This document shows, one piece after another, positions 5,961 to 12,374 of a stretch of 12,395 nt of DNA. The position numbers and the translations under genes are program-made. The DNA is from Bacillota bacterium (GTDB lineage Bacteria; Bacillota; Clostridia; Christensenellales; Aristaeellaceae), in assembly GCA_023435435.1 (NCBI GenBank), contig JAEYRW010000028.1, forward strand, positions 1-12,395, given 5' to 3'. Numbering within the stretch: the first letter of the stretch is position 1; every line of letters begins with the position of its first letter. The notes under the pieces are model-generated. The model saw nothing but the letters and a program-made list of their open reading frames with translations. It did not search any database and was not told where the DNA came from.

Positions 5961-7124
5961 TTACCCAAGATGCTTTTTGGATGCCGCCTTGAGCGCGTCC
6001 ACCTTGTCGAGCCTCTCCCACGTCAGGTCGAGGTCGCTGCGCCCGAAGTGGCCGTACTTGGCGACATCCTGATAGATGGGGCGCTTGAGGTCGAGATTCT
6101 GCACGATGGCGGCGGGGCGCAGGTCAAAGACCTCTGCTACGATCCGCGAAAGTGCGTCGTCGGGGAGCAGGCCCGTTCCGTAGCTGTCCACCAAAACGCT
6201 CACGGGCTTTGCCACGCCGATGGCGTAGGCCACGCCCACCTCGCACCGCTTGGCAAGGCCCGCCGCGACGAGGTTTTTCGCCACGTGACGCATGGCGTAG
6301 GCCGCCGAGCGGTCCACCTTGCTGGGGTCCTTGCCGGAGAAGCAGCCGCCGCCGTGGTGCGCGGAACCGCCGTAGGTGTCCACGATGATCTTGCGCCCGG
6401 TGAGGCCCGAATCTCCCGCGGGTCCGCCCACGACGAACCGCCCGGTGGGGTTGATGAAGTACTTGGTGTTTTCGTCCAGAAGCTGCGCGGGGACCACGGG
6501 CCGGACGACCTTTTCGATCATGTCCCTTTCGATCTGCTCGTGGGTAGCTTCCGGCGCGTGCTGGGTCGAAACCACCACCGCGTCCACGCGCACAGGCGTC
6601 GCGTCCTCGTATTCAATGGTTACCTGCGCCTTGCCGTCCGGGCGGAGGTAGGGAATCTCACCGGATTTGCGGACTTCCGCCAGGCGGCGCGCGATCTTGT
6701 GCGCCAGCGAAATGGCAAGGGGCATGTATTCCTCCGTCTCGTCGCAGGCGTAGCCGAACATCATGCCCTGGTCGCCCGCGCCCTGTTCCAGGATTTCCTG
6801 GCGGTTGACGCCCATGGCGATGTCGGGGGATTGCTCCTGCACGGAGACGAGCACGGCGCAGGAGTGGCCGTCGAAGCCGTACTTGGCGCGGTCGTAGCCG
6901 ATCTCGACGATCTTCTCCCGGGCGATCTTGTCGATGGGCACGTAGGCGCTGGTGGTGATTTCGCCCATGACGAGCACCATGCCGGTGGTGGCGCAGCATT
7001 CGCAGGCGACGTGGGCGTCCGGGTCCTGGGCGAGGATCGCGTCCAGCACCGCGTCGGAGATCTGGTCGCAAACCTTGTCGGGATGTCCCTCCGTCACGGA
7101 TTCGGATGTGAAAAAGTGCCTCAT
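5961..7124 (-). CDS. metK: S-adenosylmethionine synthetase (methionine adenosyltransferase)
   Basis: A 387-residue cytoplasmic enzyme making S-adenosylmethionine from methionine and ATP. Landmarks are the N-terminal FTSESVTEGHPDK with catalytic H14, the ATP-site region GAGDQGMMFGYACDET, and the phosphate loop GGGCFSGKDPSKVDRS (a permitted Ala-to-Cys variant of the family signature). The length is standard for bacterial MetK and all three repeats of the fold are present. The start ATG at 7122-7124 follows a GGGAG motif ten bases ahead; a closer ATG at 7133 is out of frame and stops at once. Expression is controlled by the SAM-I riboswitch and terminator immediately upstream, a direct product-feedback loop. 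It is probably monocistronic. Confidence 0.98.
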   Translation of the reverse strand: MRHFFTSESVTEGHPDKVCDQISDAVLDAILAQDPDAHVACECCATTGMVLVMGEITTSAYVPIDKIAREKIVEIGYDRAKYGFDGHSCAVLVSVQEQSPDIAMGVNRQEILEQGAGDQGMMFGYACDETEEYMPLAISLAHKIARRLAEVRKSGEIPYLRPDGKAQVTIEYEDATPVRVDAVVVSTQHAPEATHEQIERDMIEKVVRPVVPAQLLDENTKYFINPTGRFVVGGPAGDSGLTGRKIIVDTYGGSAHHGGGCFSGKDPSKVDRSAAYAMRHVAKNLVAAGLAKRCEVGVAYAIGVAKPVSVLVDSYGTGLLPDDALSRIVAEVFDLRPAAIVQNLDLKRPIYQDVAKYGHFGRSDLDLTWERLDKVDALKAASKKHLG

Positions 7125-7156
7125 AAACGCATGTCTCCCTCTGTTTGATTTCGAAC

Positions 7157-7179
7157 AAAAAACCCGCCCCTCGGGCGAG
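7157..7179 (-). terminator. Riboswitch-controlled terminator of metK
   Basis: In the minus-strand RNA, CUCGCCC pairs with GGGCGGG (7 bp, one G-U) around a 3-base loop, followed by six U. The 5' arm can instead pair with GGCGGG (7194-7199), which overlaps the 3' strand of riboswitch helix P1. SAM binding would therefore favour the terminator. Confidence 0.85.
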
Positions 7180-7197
7180 CAGACATGGTCATACCCG

Positions 7198-7308
7198 CCT
7201 CATCTTCCGGCGTTGCCGCCGCGGGAATTGGCACCAAGCGTCGAAGCTTTCGCTTCTGGCCGGTTGCCGGGTTTCATCGGGCCCGTCCCTCAACCACTCT
7301 CGATAAGG
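7198..7308 (-). ncRNA. SAM-I (S-box) riboswitch aptamer
   Basis: The minus strand shows the S-box core in order: CUUAUCGAGAG, GGUUGAGGGACGGGCCCGAU, GAAACCCGGCAACC, a variable helix (GAAGC/GCUUC), GGUGCCAAUUCC, a GC-rich hairpin (CGGCGUUGCCG in the plus-strand DNA), and GGAAGAUGAGG. Helix P1 forms between CCUUAUC (7302-7308) and GAUGAGG (7198-7204). This is the standard class that binds S-adenosylmethionine and turns off methionine/SAM genes. It lies directly upstream of metK with its own terminator, so regulation by premature termination is expected. Confidence 0.97.
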
Positions 7309-7328
7309 CTGCTTTTCAGTTCTGCCAC

Positions 7329-7357
7329 ATTATATAACCAAACGCGCCGCATGTCAA
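7329..7357 (-). promoter_or_regulatory. Sigma-A promoter of the metK riboswitch transcript
   Basis: On the minus strand TTGACA (7352-7357) and TATAAT (7329-7334), both perfect, are spaced by 17 bases. Transcription would start near 7322, just before the riboswitch P1 helix. Confidence 0.9.
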
Positions 7358-7393
7358 TCGTATATTCGGTTAACCTAACTATTGAATTATCGT

Positions 7394-7422
7394 TTGCAAC
7401 CTAACGGTGCGTATGCTATAAT
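7394..7422 (+). promoter_or_regulatory. Sigma-A promoter of the tautomerase-GH3-PLC-nitroreductase operon
   Basis: TTGCAA (7394-7399) and a perfect TATAAT (7417-7422) are spaced by 17 bases. The start site would be near 7429, about 24 bases ahead of the ATG at 7453. It is back-to-back with the metK promoter, the two -35 boxes being 36 bases apart. Confidence 0.82.
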
Positions 7423-7452
7423 CTGGGTAAAATAACAGAAAGGGTGTTTTCT

Positions 7453-7800
7453 ATGCCGTTTATCAGCATTACGACCTCGGTCCGGCTCGAGGGGGAGGCG
7501 CGCGAGCAGGCGCGCGCGGCGGCTTACGAGTCCATATTGCTCGTGCCCGGGAAGACGAAGGAAGTAACGATGGTTCAGATTCGCGACTGCGCGGATCTTT
7601 CCAAGGGCGATACGGGCGAGGCGGCGCTCTTCGTCGAGGCGCGCATGTTCACCCGTCCGCCGATGGCTGCGAAGAAGGAATTCGCCCAGGCGATCATGAA
7701 GAAGCTTTGCGAGATCACCGGCGTCGCGCCTTCGCAGGTCTATCTGAACATCATCGAATTCCACGAGTGGGGCTCGAACGGCGATTACAGGAGCTTCTAG
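7453..7800 (+). CDS. MIF-like tautomerase superfamily protein
   Basis: A 115-residue protein starting MPFISITTSV. Loss of the initiator Met would expose Pro as the N-terminal residue, the catalytic base of the tautomerase superfamily. Length (~115), the central RDCADL/ALFVEARMF strand, the helix KKEFAQAIMKKLCEITGV, and the C-terminal PSQVYLNIIEFHEWGSNG match the macrophage migration inhibitory factor (MIF) branch, which has phenylpyruvate keto-enol tautomerase activity; 4-oxalocrotonate tautomerases are about half this length. These proteins usually form trimers. The ATG at 7453 has AAAGGG eight bases ahead; the in-frame GTG at 7444 lies inside that site and would put other residues before Pro, so I reject it. 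It is the first gene of the operon, nine bases ahead of the GH3 gene. The physiological substrate is unknown. Confidence 0.88.
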   Translation: MPFISITTSVRLEGEAREQARAAAYESILLVPGKTKEVTMVQIRDCADLSKGDTGEAALFVEARMFTRPPMAAKKEFAQAIMKKLCEITGVAPSQVYLNIIEFHEWGSNGDYRSF

Positions 7801-7809
7801 GGGGCGCGC

Positions 7810-10035
7810 ATGGAAATCAAATATATAAAAAACGAAAACGGCCCGGTGCTGGGGCTCTCGAAGCTCGGCGTCATTGAAAAGGAAGGGCTGTTTTTCAAGG
7901 ACATGGACGGAACGGGGGAGCTCAAGCCCTTCGCGGATTGGCGGCTTCCCGCCGCGGCGCGGGCGAAGGATCTGGCGGCGCGGCTTTCCACCGAGGAAAT
8001 CGCGGGGCTGATGCTGTATTCCGCGCACCAGTCCATTCCCGCGCGGGGCATGCGCCACTTCCGCATGGCAACCTATTCCGGCAAGGCCTTCGATGAATCC
8101 GGCGCGAAGGCGTGGGCGCTTTCCGACCAGCAGAAGGAATTTTTGGAGCGGGATAACGTGCGTCATGTGCTCGCCACGACGTTTGAATCGCCGGAGGTGG
8201 CGGCACGCTGGAACAACGAGATGCAATCGTTCTGCGAGGGGCGCGGCTTTTCCATTCCGGTGAACACCTCGTCCGATCCCCGGCACGGTTCGGATTTCTC
8301 CGCCGAGTACAACATGGGCGCGGGCGGCGCGATTTCCCTCTGGCCGGAGACCCTGGGGCTTGCCGCCACATTCGACCCCGAGGTAACGAAGACCTTCGGC
8401 GAGGTGGCCTCCAGGGAATACCGCGCGCTGGGCATTTCCACGGCGCTCTCCCCCCAGATCGATCTGGCCACCGAGCCGCGCTGGAGCCGGTTCATGGGCA
8501 CCTTCGGCGAGGGCGTGAAGCTCTCCACCGACATGGCGCGGGCGTACTGCGACGGCTTCCAGACCAGCCGGGGGGATCGCGAAATTTCCGGCGGCTGGGG
8601 CTATGATTCGGTCAACGCCATGGTCAAGCACTGGCCGGGCGGCGGATCGGGCGAGGCCGGGCGCGACGCCCACTTCGGCTACGGAAAGTACGCGGTCTAT
8701 CCCGGAAACGCGCTTGAAACCCACATGAAGCCCTTTACAGAGGGCGCGTTCAGGCTGGACGGCGGCACCGAAAGCGCCGCGGCGGTGATGCCTTACTACA
8801 CCATTTCCGTCGGACAGGACAGGGACGGAAAGAGCGTGGGAAATTCGTATTCCAAGTACCTCATCGCCGAGCAGCTCAGGAAGCGCTTCGGGTACGACGG
8901 CGTGGTGTGCACCGACTGGGGTGTCACCAACGACATCGGCGAAAAGGAATCCACATTCGCCGGCAAGTGCTGGGGCATGGAGACGATGACGAAGGCCGAG
9001 CGCCACTACGCCATCCTTGAGGCGGGTTGCGACCAGTTCGGCGGAAACAACGAGGCCGCGCCGGTGCTCGAGGCCTACGAAATGGGCGTCCGGGAGCACG
9101 GCGAGGAAGCCATGCGCGCGCGCTTTGAAAAGAGCGCCCAGCGGCTGCTTTTGAACTTTTTCCGGACGGGACTTTTCGAAAACCCCTATCTGGACGTGGA
9201 CAAAACCGTCGAAACCGTCGCCTGCGCCGAATTCAAAAAGGCGGGCTACGAGGCGCAGCTCAAGTCGGTGGTGCTTCTCAAAAACGAGAAGGACGCGCTT
9301 CCCATGAAGAAGGGCCTCAAGGTGTACGTGCCCAAAAGGTATCGCCCGGAGAGCCGGAACTTCTTCGGCATGGTGATGCCTGAGAAGCGGGATTCCCCCA
9401 TCGATCTTGCGGAAGTCGGCAGGTATTACGAGGTCGTGGACGACCCCGGGGACGCGGATTTCGCGCTTTGCTGCATCTCCTACGCAAACGGTGGCAACGG
9501 CTACGAGGACGCGGACGCGGAAGCGGGCGGCAACGGCTACGTGCCCATTTCCCTGCAGTACAGGCCTTACACCGCGGACGCGGCGCGCGCCGTGAGTCTG
9601 GCGGGCGGCGATCCGCTGGAGGATTTCACCAACCGGACATATAAAGGCAAAACCGCGAAGGCTTCCAACGAATCGGACCTCGACATGGTGCTTAACGCCA
9701 AAGAGGCGATGGGCGAAAAGCCCGTGGTGACGGTGATCCGCATGTCGAAACCCTGCGTGGTAAAGGAATTCGAGTCCGCGACCGACGCCATCGTGCTCCA
9801 TGCGGGCATCGAGGCGGCGGCGGTTCTGGACATTGTTTCCGGCGCGCGCGAGCCGTCGGGCCTTCTGCCCATGCAGCTTCCGGCGGATATGGAGACCGTG
9901 GAGAACCAGGCGGAAGATCTGCCTCTGGATATGCGCTGCCACGTTGACGCGGCGGGGCATACCTACGACTTTGGCTTTGGGATGAACTGGTCGGGCGTCA
10001 TCGACGACGCGCGCGTGCGGAAGTACGCGAGATAA
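7810..10035 (+). CDS. Glycoside hydrolase family 3 protein (beta-glucosidase/xylosidase type)
   Basis: A 741-residue protein without a signal peptide, so intracellular. The N-terminal TIM-barrel domain carries the GH3 motif KHWPGGG (K273-H274) and the nucleophile motif VVCTDWG with D369. The C-terminal alpha/beta sandwich starts near residue 490 (VVLLKNEKDALPM). A likely acid/base is E571 in DADAEAGGNGY, by position relative to the usual ExEG-type loop. The protein ends soon after the YDFGFGMNW strand, the point where many GH3 enzymes continue into a fibronectin-III domain, which is absent here. Beta-glucosidase, beta-xylosidase or a related exo-activity is possible; specificity cannot be read from sequence. 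The ribosome binding site AGGGGG overlaps the stop of the tautomerase gene, and the stop TAA abuts the next ATG directly. Polar co-translation in this operon is likely. Confidence 0.92.
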   Translation: MEIKYIKNENGPVLGLSKLGVIEKEGLFFKDMDGTGELKPFADWRLPAAARAKDLAARLSTEEIAGLMLYSAHQSIPARGMRHFRMATYSGKAFDESGAKAWALSDQQKEFLERDNVRHVLATTFESPEVAARWNNEMQSFCEGRGFSIPVNTSSDPRHGSDFSAEYNMGAGGAISLWPETLGLAATFDPEVTKTFGEVASREYRALGISTALSPQIDLATEPRWSRFMGTFGEGVKLSTDMARAYCDGFQTSRGDREISGGWGYDSVNAMVKHWPGGGSGEAGRDAHFGYGKYAVYPGNALETHMKPFTEGAFRLDGGTESAAAVMPYYTISVGQDRDGKSVGNSYSKYLIAEQLRKRFGYDGVVCTDWGVTNDIGEKESTFAGKCWGMETMTKAERHYAILEAGCDQFGGNNEAAPVLEAYEMGVREHGEEAMRARFEKSAQRLLLNFFRTGLFENPYLDVDKTVETVACAEFKKAGYEAQLKSVVLLKNEKDALPMKKGLKVYVPKRYRPESRNFFGMVMPEKRDSPIDLAEVGRYYEVVDDPGDADFALCCISYANGGNGYEDADAEAGGNGYVPISLQYRPYTADAARAVSLAGGDPLEDFTNRTYKGKTAKASNESDLDMVLNAKEAMGEKPVVTVIRMSKPCVVKEFESATDAIVLHAGIEAAAVLDIVSGAREPSGLLPMQLPADMETVENQAEDLPLDMRCHVDAAGHTYDFGFGMNWSGVIDDARVRKYAR

Positions 10036-10629
10036 ATGGCCGGCGCCATCATTCACCTGCTCGCGGCGAAGGAATGGGCCCAGGGACGGCCGGATTTGAC
10101 GGCGTGTCCGGAATTCTATCTGGGCGCCGTCGCCCCGGACGCCATCCACGCCCGCGCGGGCACGGGCGGGGACGACAAGCTGCGGACCCACCTGAACAAC
10201 CATGGACGGCTCGACATGAAGCCGTTGGCGGACTATGCGCGGGCGCGGAAGACGCCGTTTGATCTGGGGTATCTCACGCATCTTCTCACCGATCCGTTCT
10301 GGTGCGCGTCATACCACGTTCTGCCGGGGCTCATGAAGTCGGATGGGCACACCGATCCTGAAATTTACTATCGCGAGATGGAGCGCGCGGAGAGCGCGCT
10401 CATCGACGAGGAAGTATTCGCGCTGCTCGAAAGGGCGGAGCCGCCCGCCGACCATCCGCTTCTGACGGCGGAGGAACTGAACGAATGGCGGCGGCGCGTT
10501 CTGCTGCATCCGCGCGAACGCGCGGCGCAGGCGGGAGAAAACAGCTGCATCACCGTGCCGTTTGTCCGGGCGTTCATCGTTCGGGCGGGGGCATACATCG
10601 ACGAAATGACAAGGAGGCTCTGTATATGA
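10036..10629 (+). CDS. Protein resembling the zinc-dependent phospholipase C family
   Basis: A 197-residue protein starting MAGAIIHLLAAKEW at an ATG directly abutting the GH3 stop codon. The pattern resembles Zn-dependent phospholipase C-like proteins (Pfam Zn_dep_PLPC): H7 in the first helix, LGAVAPD with D35, H38, then H52/H56, and a YLTHLLTDPFW segment with H82 and D86, and H94. These His/Asp residues would form a zinc site in a mainly helical fold. There is no signal peptide, unlike secreted phospholipases C, so the substrate is probably an intracellular phosphoester or phosphodiester; this is inference. Many relatives are annotated only as hypothetical hydrolases. No separate ribosome binding site is needed if translation is coupled from GH3. 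Its TGA overlaps the next start by four bases. Confidence 0.7.
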   Translation: MAGAIIHLLAAKEWAQGRPDLTACPEFYLGAVAPDAIHARAGTGGDDKLRTHLNNHGRLDMKPLADYARARKTPFDLGYLTHLLTDPFWCASYHVLPGLMKSDGHTDPEIYYREMERAESALIDEEVFALLERAEPPADHPLLTAEELNEWRRRVLLHPRERAAQAGENSCITVPFVRAFIVRAGAYIDEMTRRLCI

Positions 10630-11189
10630 TGAATCCCGTTCAGCAGGCGATTTTGGACCGGCGCTCTACCCGCGGCTTCGACGGCGCGGCGCTTTCCCAG
10701 GACGAAATTGAGACCCTTCTCGCCGCGGCCCTTGCCTCGCCCAGCGCCATGAACCGCCAACCCTGGCACTTTGCCTTCGTGACCGACAGGGCGTTTCTCA
10801 AGGAATTCAGCGAGGCGGCCCGGGCGTTCTTTCTGAAGGCCGCCCCCGAGGCCATGCGCGCGCGCTTTCAGGATCCGGCGTACGAGTTCCTCATGAACGC
10901 GCCGCTGTTTGTGGTGATTACTTACAAGCCCGGGGAGGCCCACGCGTTCACGGGCGTGGACTGCGGCATCGCGGTGCAGAACCTGGCGCTGTCCGCCATG
11001 GGGCTGGGCCTCGGGAGCGTCATCGTGGGAATGCCCAAGGACGTGCTGGAGTCTGAAACCGGCGCCCCGTTCAAGGAGAGAATGGGCGTGCCAGCCGGAA
11101 ACGCGTATGCCATCGGCATCGTCATCGGGCGCAACACCGTGACCAAGGACGCCCACGAGGTGGGTGAAGGGAAGTATACCGTCGTATAA
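10626..11189 (+). CDS. Nitroreductase family FMN oxidoreductase
   Basis: A 187-residue protein of the nitroreductase superfamily: FMN-contact segments RRSTR (12-16) and PSAMNRQPW (39-47), a middle CGIAVQNLALSAMGLGLGSV helix, and a C-terminal GIVIG strand before the tail. Family members are homodimers that use NAD(P)H to reduce nitro groups, quinones or other substrates; the natural substrate cannot be inferred. AGGAGG at 10612-10617 gives eight-base spacing to the ATG at 10626, which I prefer to the second ATG at 10629. The start overlaps the preceding stop (ATGA), the third tight junction in this operon. A strong terminator follows eleven bases after the stop, so this is the last gene of the operon proper. 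Confidence 0.92.
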   Translation: MMNPVQQAILDRRSTRGFDGAALSQDEIETLLAAALASPSAMNRQPWHFAFVTDRAFLKEFSEAARAFFLKAAPEAMRARFQDPAYEFLMNAPLFVVITYKPGEAHAFTGVDCGIAVQNLALSAMGLGLGSVIVGMPKDVLESETGAPFKERMGVPAGNAYAIGIVIGRNTVTKDAHEVGEGKYTVV

Positions 11190-11200
11190 AAAGGCAATCA

Positions 11201-11227
11201 GCCCGCGCCGTTGGGCGCGGGTCTTTT
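11201..11227 (+). terminator. Intrinsic terminator after the nitroreductase gene
   Basis: CCCGCGCC (11202-11209) and GGCGCGGG (11214-11221) form an 8-bp GC-only stem with a GTTG loop, followed by TCTTTT. It ends only 15 bases ahead of the APH-family start codon, so that gene must be reached by read-through or by a promoter inside the nitroreductase gene. Confidence 0.82.
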
Positions 11228-11242
11228 CATGCGGAGGAATGA

Positions 11243-12151
11243 ATGGACAATTTTGAATCTCTCGCGTCCGAAATTCTGCGGAAGTTCGGTGCGGATTTTG
11301 AAGCGGCGAAACGCGCGGGCGGGTGGACCAACCGCGTGTGGATCGCGGGGGAGCTGGTGCTCCGGATTTCGCCCGACGAAAGCGGCGACCGCATCCGGCG
11401 GGAGGCGGCACTGGGCGCGCGTCTTCCCAAAGCGGTGGGATATCCGGAGATTCTTGAAACCGGCGTTCGGGACGGTCACGAGTGGAGCGTTTCCCGGCGC
11501 GTGCCGGGGGTGAATCTGGGTCAGGCGTGGCCGAACCTCGACTGGACCCGGCGCGAAGAGGCCATGCGCGGATTGTGGGAGATCGCCGAGGCGATTCACG
11601 AGGCGGATTTGCGCGACCTGTCGTTAGCGCTGCCCCGCCGCACCTGGTACAGCGATCTTCGGCCCGAAACGGCCCATGCCGGCCTTGGGACGCTTTCGGG
11701 GGGCGGTGCGCTGACCGAGGCCGAGACGGACGCGCTGTCCGGGATTCTGGACGCGTTTTTTGACGCCCTCGGGCGCGCCGAACGCTGCCTCTGTCACGGC
11801 GACCTTACCATGGAAAACATGATGTGGGACGGTGAACGGATCGCGTCGGTGTTCGACTTCGAGCACGCGGCGCTTCTGCCCGCCCAGGCGGATGTCTATT
11901 CGTTTTTGCGCCTGACGCTTGGGCCGGGGGACGCGGACGCGCCGGCCGAATTTGCGCGGACCATAACGGATCTCGCCCGGGCGCGCGTGCGGAATGCGGA
12001 CGGGGCGAAGCTGCTTCTGGGCTTCGCGGCGCTCATTTCCATCCGGCACATGGACGTCTGGGACGGGCCCGAACCCCGCCTCTGTCTGGCGTCTTTGGCA
12101 GACGGGCGCGGCGGATTTCTCGCGCCGGTGGTGGAAGAATCTCTTGGATGA
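11243..12151 (+). CDS. Aminoglycoside phosphotransferase (APH) family kinase-like protein
   Basis: A 302-residue cytoplasmic protein of the APH/choline-kinase-like fold. The Brenner-type catalytic motif is LCHGDLTMENM with H185, D187 (catalytic base) and N192 (metal ligand). The DFG-equivalent is VFDFEHA with D205. In the N-lobe, ELVLRIS holds Arg where kinases have the ATP-binding Lys, which is common in this family. Members phosphorylate antibiotics, sugars, choline or other small molecules, so resistance cannot be claimed. GGAGG at 11233-11237 lies five bases ahead of the ATG. It follows the nitroreductase gene by 53 bases with a terminator between and no room for a promoter. A possible antibiotic-responsive attenuator starts just after it, a context that makes a resistance role worth testing. 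No terminator follows its stop. Confidence 0.85.
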   Translation: MDNFESLASEILRKFGADFEAAKRAGGWTNRVWIAGELVLRISPDESGDRIRREAALGARLPKAVGYPEILETGVRDGHEWSVSRRVPGVNLGQAWPNLDWTRREEAMRGLWEIAEAIHEADLRDLSLALPRRTWYSDLRPETAHAGLGTLSGGGALTEAETDALSGILDAFFDALGRAERCLCHGDLTMENMMWDGERIASVFDFEHAALLPAQADVYSFLRLTLGPGDADAPAEFARTITDLARARVRNADGAKLLLGFAALISIRHMDVWDGPEPRLCLASLADGRGGFLAPVVEESLG

Positions 12152-12182
12152 CCCGGTGACACATAAATAACATAAAAAACGC

Positions 12183-12211
12183 TTGACATACGCGAAATCA
12201 TGCGATAAACT
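12183..12211 (+). promoter_or_regulatory. Promoter of the right-edge leader RNA
   Basis: TTGACA (12183-12188, perfect) and TAAACT (12206-12211, 4 of 6) are spaced by 17 bases. The start site would be near 12218, so the leader runs about 100 nt to the terminator T tract. Confidence 0.65.
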
Positions 12212-12243
12212 AACCCGCGACAGAGTTTTAAACCGGTACCGTG

Positions 12244-12276
12244 ATGCCGGCAAACGTTCGTCGCACGAAAAAATGA
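12244..12276 (+). CDS. Possible 10-aa leader peptide (MPANVRRTKK)
   Basis: ATG at 12244 opens a ten-codon frame ending in TGA: MPANVRRTKK. A GTG one codon earlier is in frame. It overlaps segment 2 of the attenuator. A ribosome paused at the Arg-Thr-Lys-Lys end would have opened hairpin 1:2 and left CCGGCAA largely free to pair with segment 3, giving antitermination. Arg-Thr-Lys fits the +X+ pattern known from macrolide-responsive leader peptides. No clear ribosome binding site is visible ahead, the main weakness. Confidence 0.4.
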   Translation: MPANVRRTKK

Positions 12277-12289
12277 GCGTGTGTCTGCG

Positions 12290-12317
12290 CCTTGCCGGAT
12301 TCCGGCGAGGTTTTTTT
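12290..12317 (+). terminator. Intrinsic terminator of the right-edge leader
   Basis: CCTTGCCGG and CCGGCGAGG form a 9-bp stem (one G-U) with a 3-base loop, followed by seven T at 12311-12317. It is a strong canonical terminator only on the plus strand, and its 5' arm is shared with the antiterminator. Confidence 0.85.
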
Positions 12318-12324
12318 CATGCGT

Positions 12325-12374
12325 CGGAGGTCCTGCGAAGGCGGGCGAACCCGGAGGTCCCGCGCAAGCGGGAC
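12325..12374 (+). repeat. Imperfect 27-bp-period tandem repeat with a hairpin at the right edge
   Basis: CGGAGGTCC plus the following 12 bases at 12325-12345 recurs at 12352-12372 with 18 of 21 identical bases. The second copy contains GTCCCGC-GCAA-GCGGGAC (12357-12374), a perfect 7-bp hairpin with a GNRA-type loop. It lies between the leader terminator and whatever starts beyond the window. It may be a dispersed intergenic repeat or further leader structure. Confidence 0.55.

Larger units (their letters stand above)
12233..12317 (+). promoter_or_regulatory. Putative transcription attenuator (terminator/antiterminator leader)
   Basis: Four segments can pair in two ways. Segment 1 CCGGTA (12233-12238) pairs with segment 2 TGCCGG (12245-12250). 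Segment 3 CCTTGCCGG (12290-12298) pairs with segment 4 CCGGCGAGG (12302-12310). Alternatively segment 2 CCGGCAA (12247-12253) pairs perfectly with TTGCCGG (12292-12298) of segment 3, blocking the terminator. A small hairpin CGCACG/CGTGTG (12262-12283) could sit inside the antiterminator. Segments 1:2 and 3:4 versus 2:3 is the layout of translation-dependent attenuators. The regulated gene would start beyond the window. I could not match it to a known riboswitch class. Confidence 0.6.

Noticed and set aside
5970..7148. 392-codon plus-strand open frame opposite metK
   Set aside because: Shadow of metK; it would also run antisense into the riboswitch leader.
7387..10281. Very long minus-strand open frame (964 codons) opposite the GH3 operon
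   Set aside because: It is a GC-rich shadow: His/Arg/Val-rich without family features, and the plus-strand frames hold clear GH3 and tautomerase motifs with ribosome binding sites.
10368..11411. 347-codon minus-strand frame opposite the nitroreductase
   Set aside because: Low-complexity shadow spanning three genes and a terminator.
12218..12317. Known riboswitch (c-di-GMP, preQ1, fluoride, guanidine) in the right-edge leader
   Set aside because: None of the core consensus segments I know for these classes is present; only the terminator/antiterminator logic is visible.
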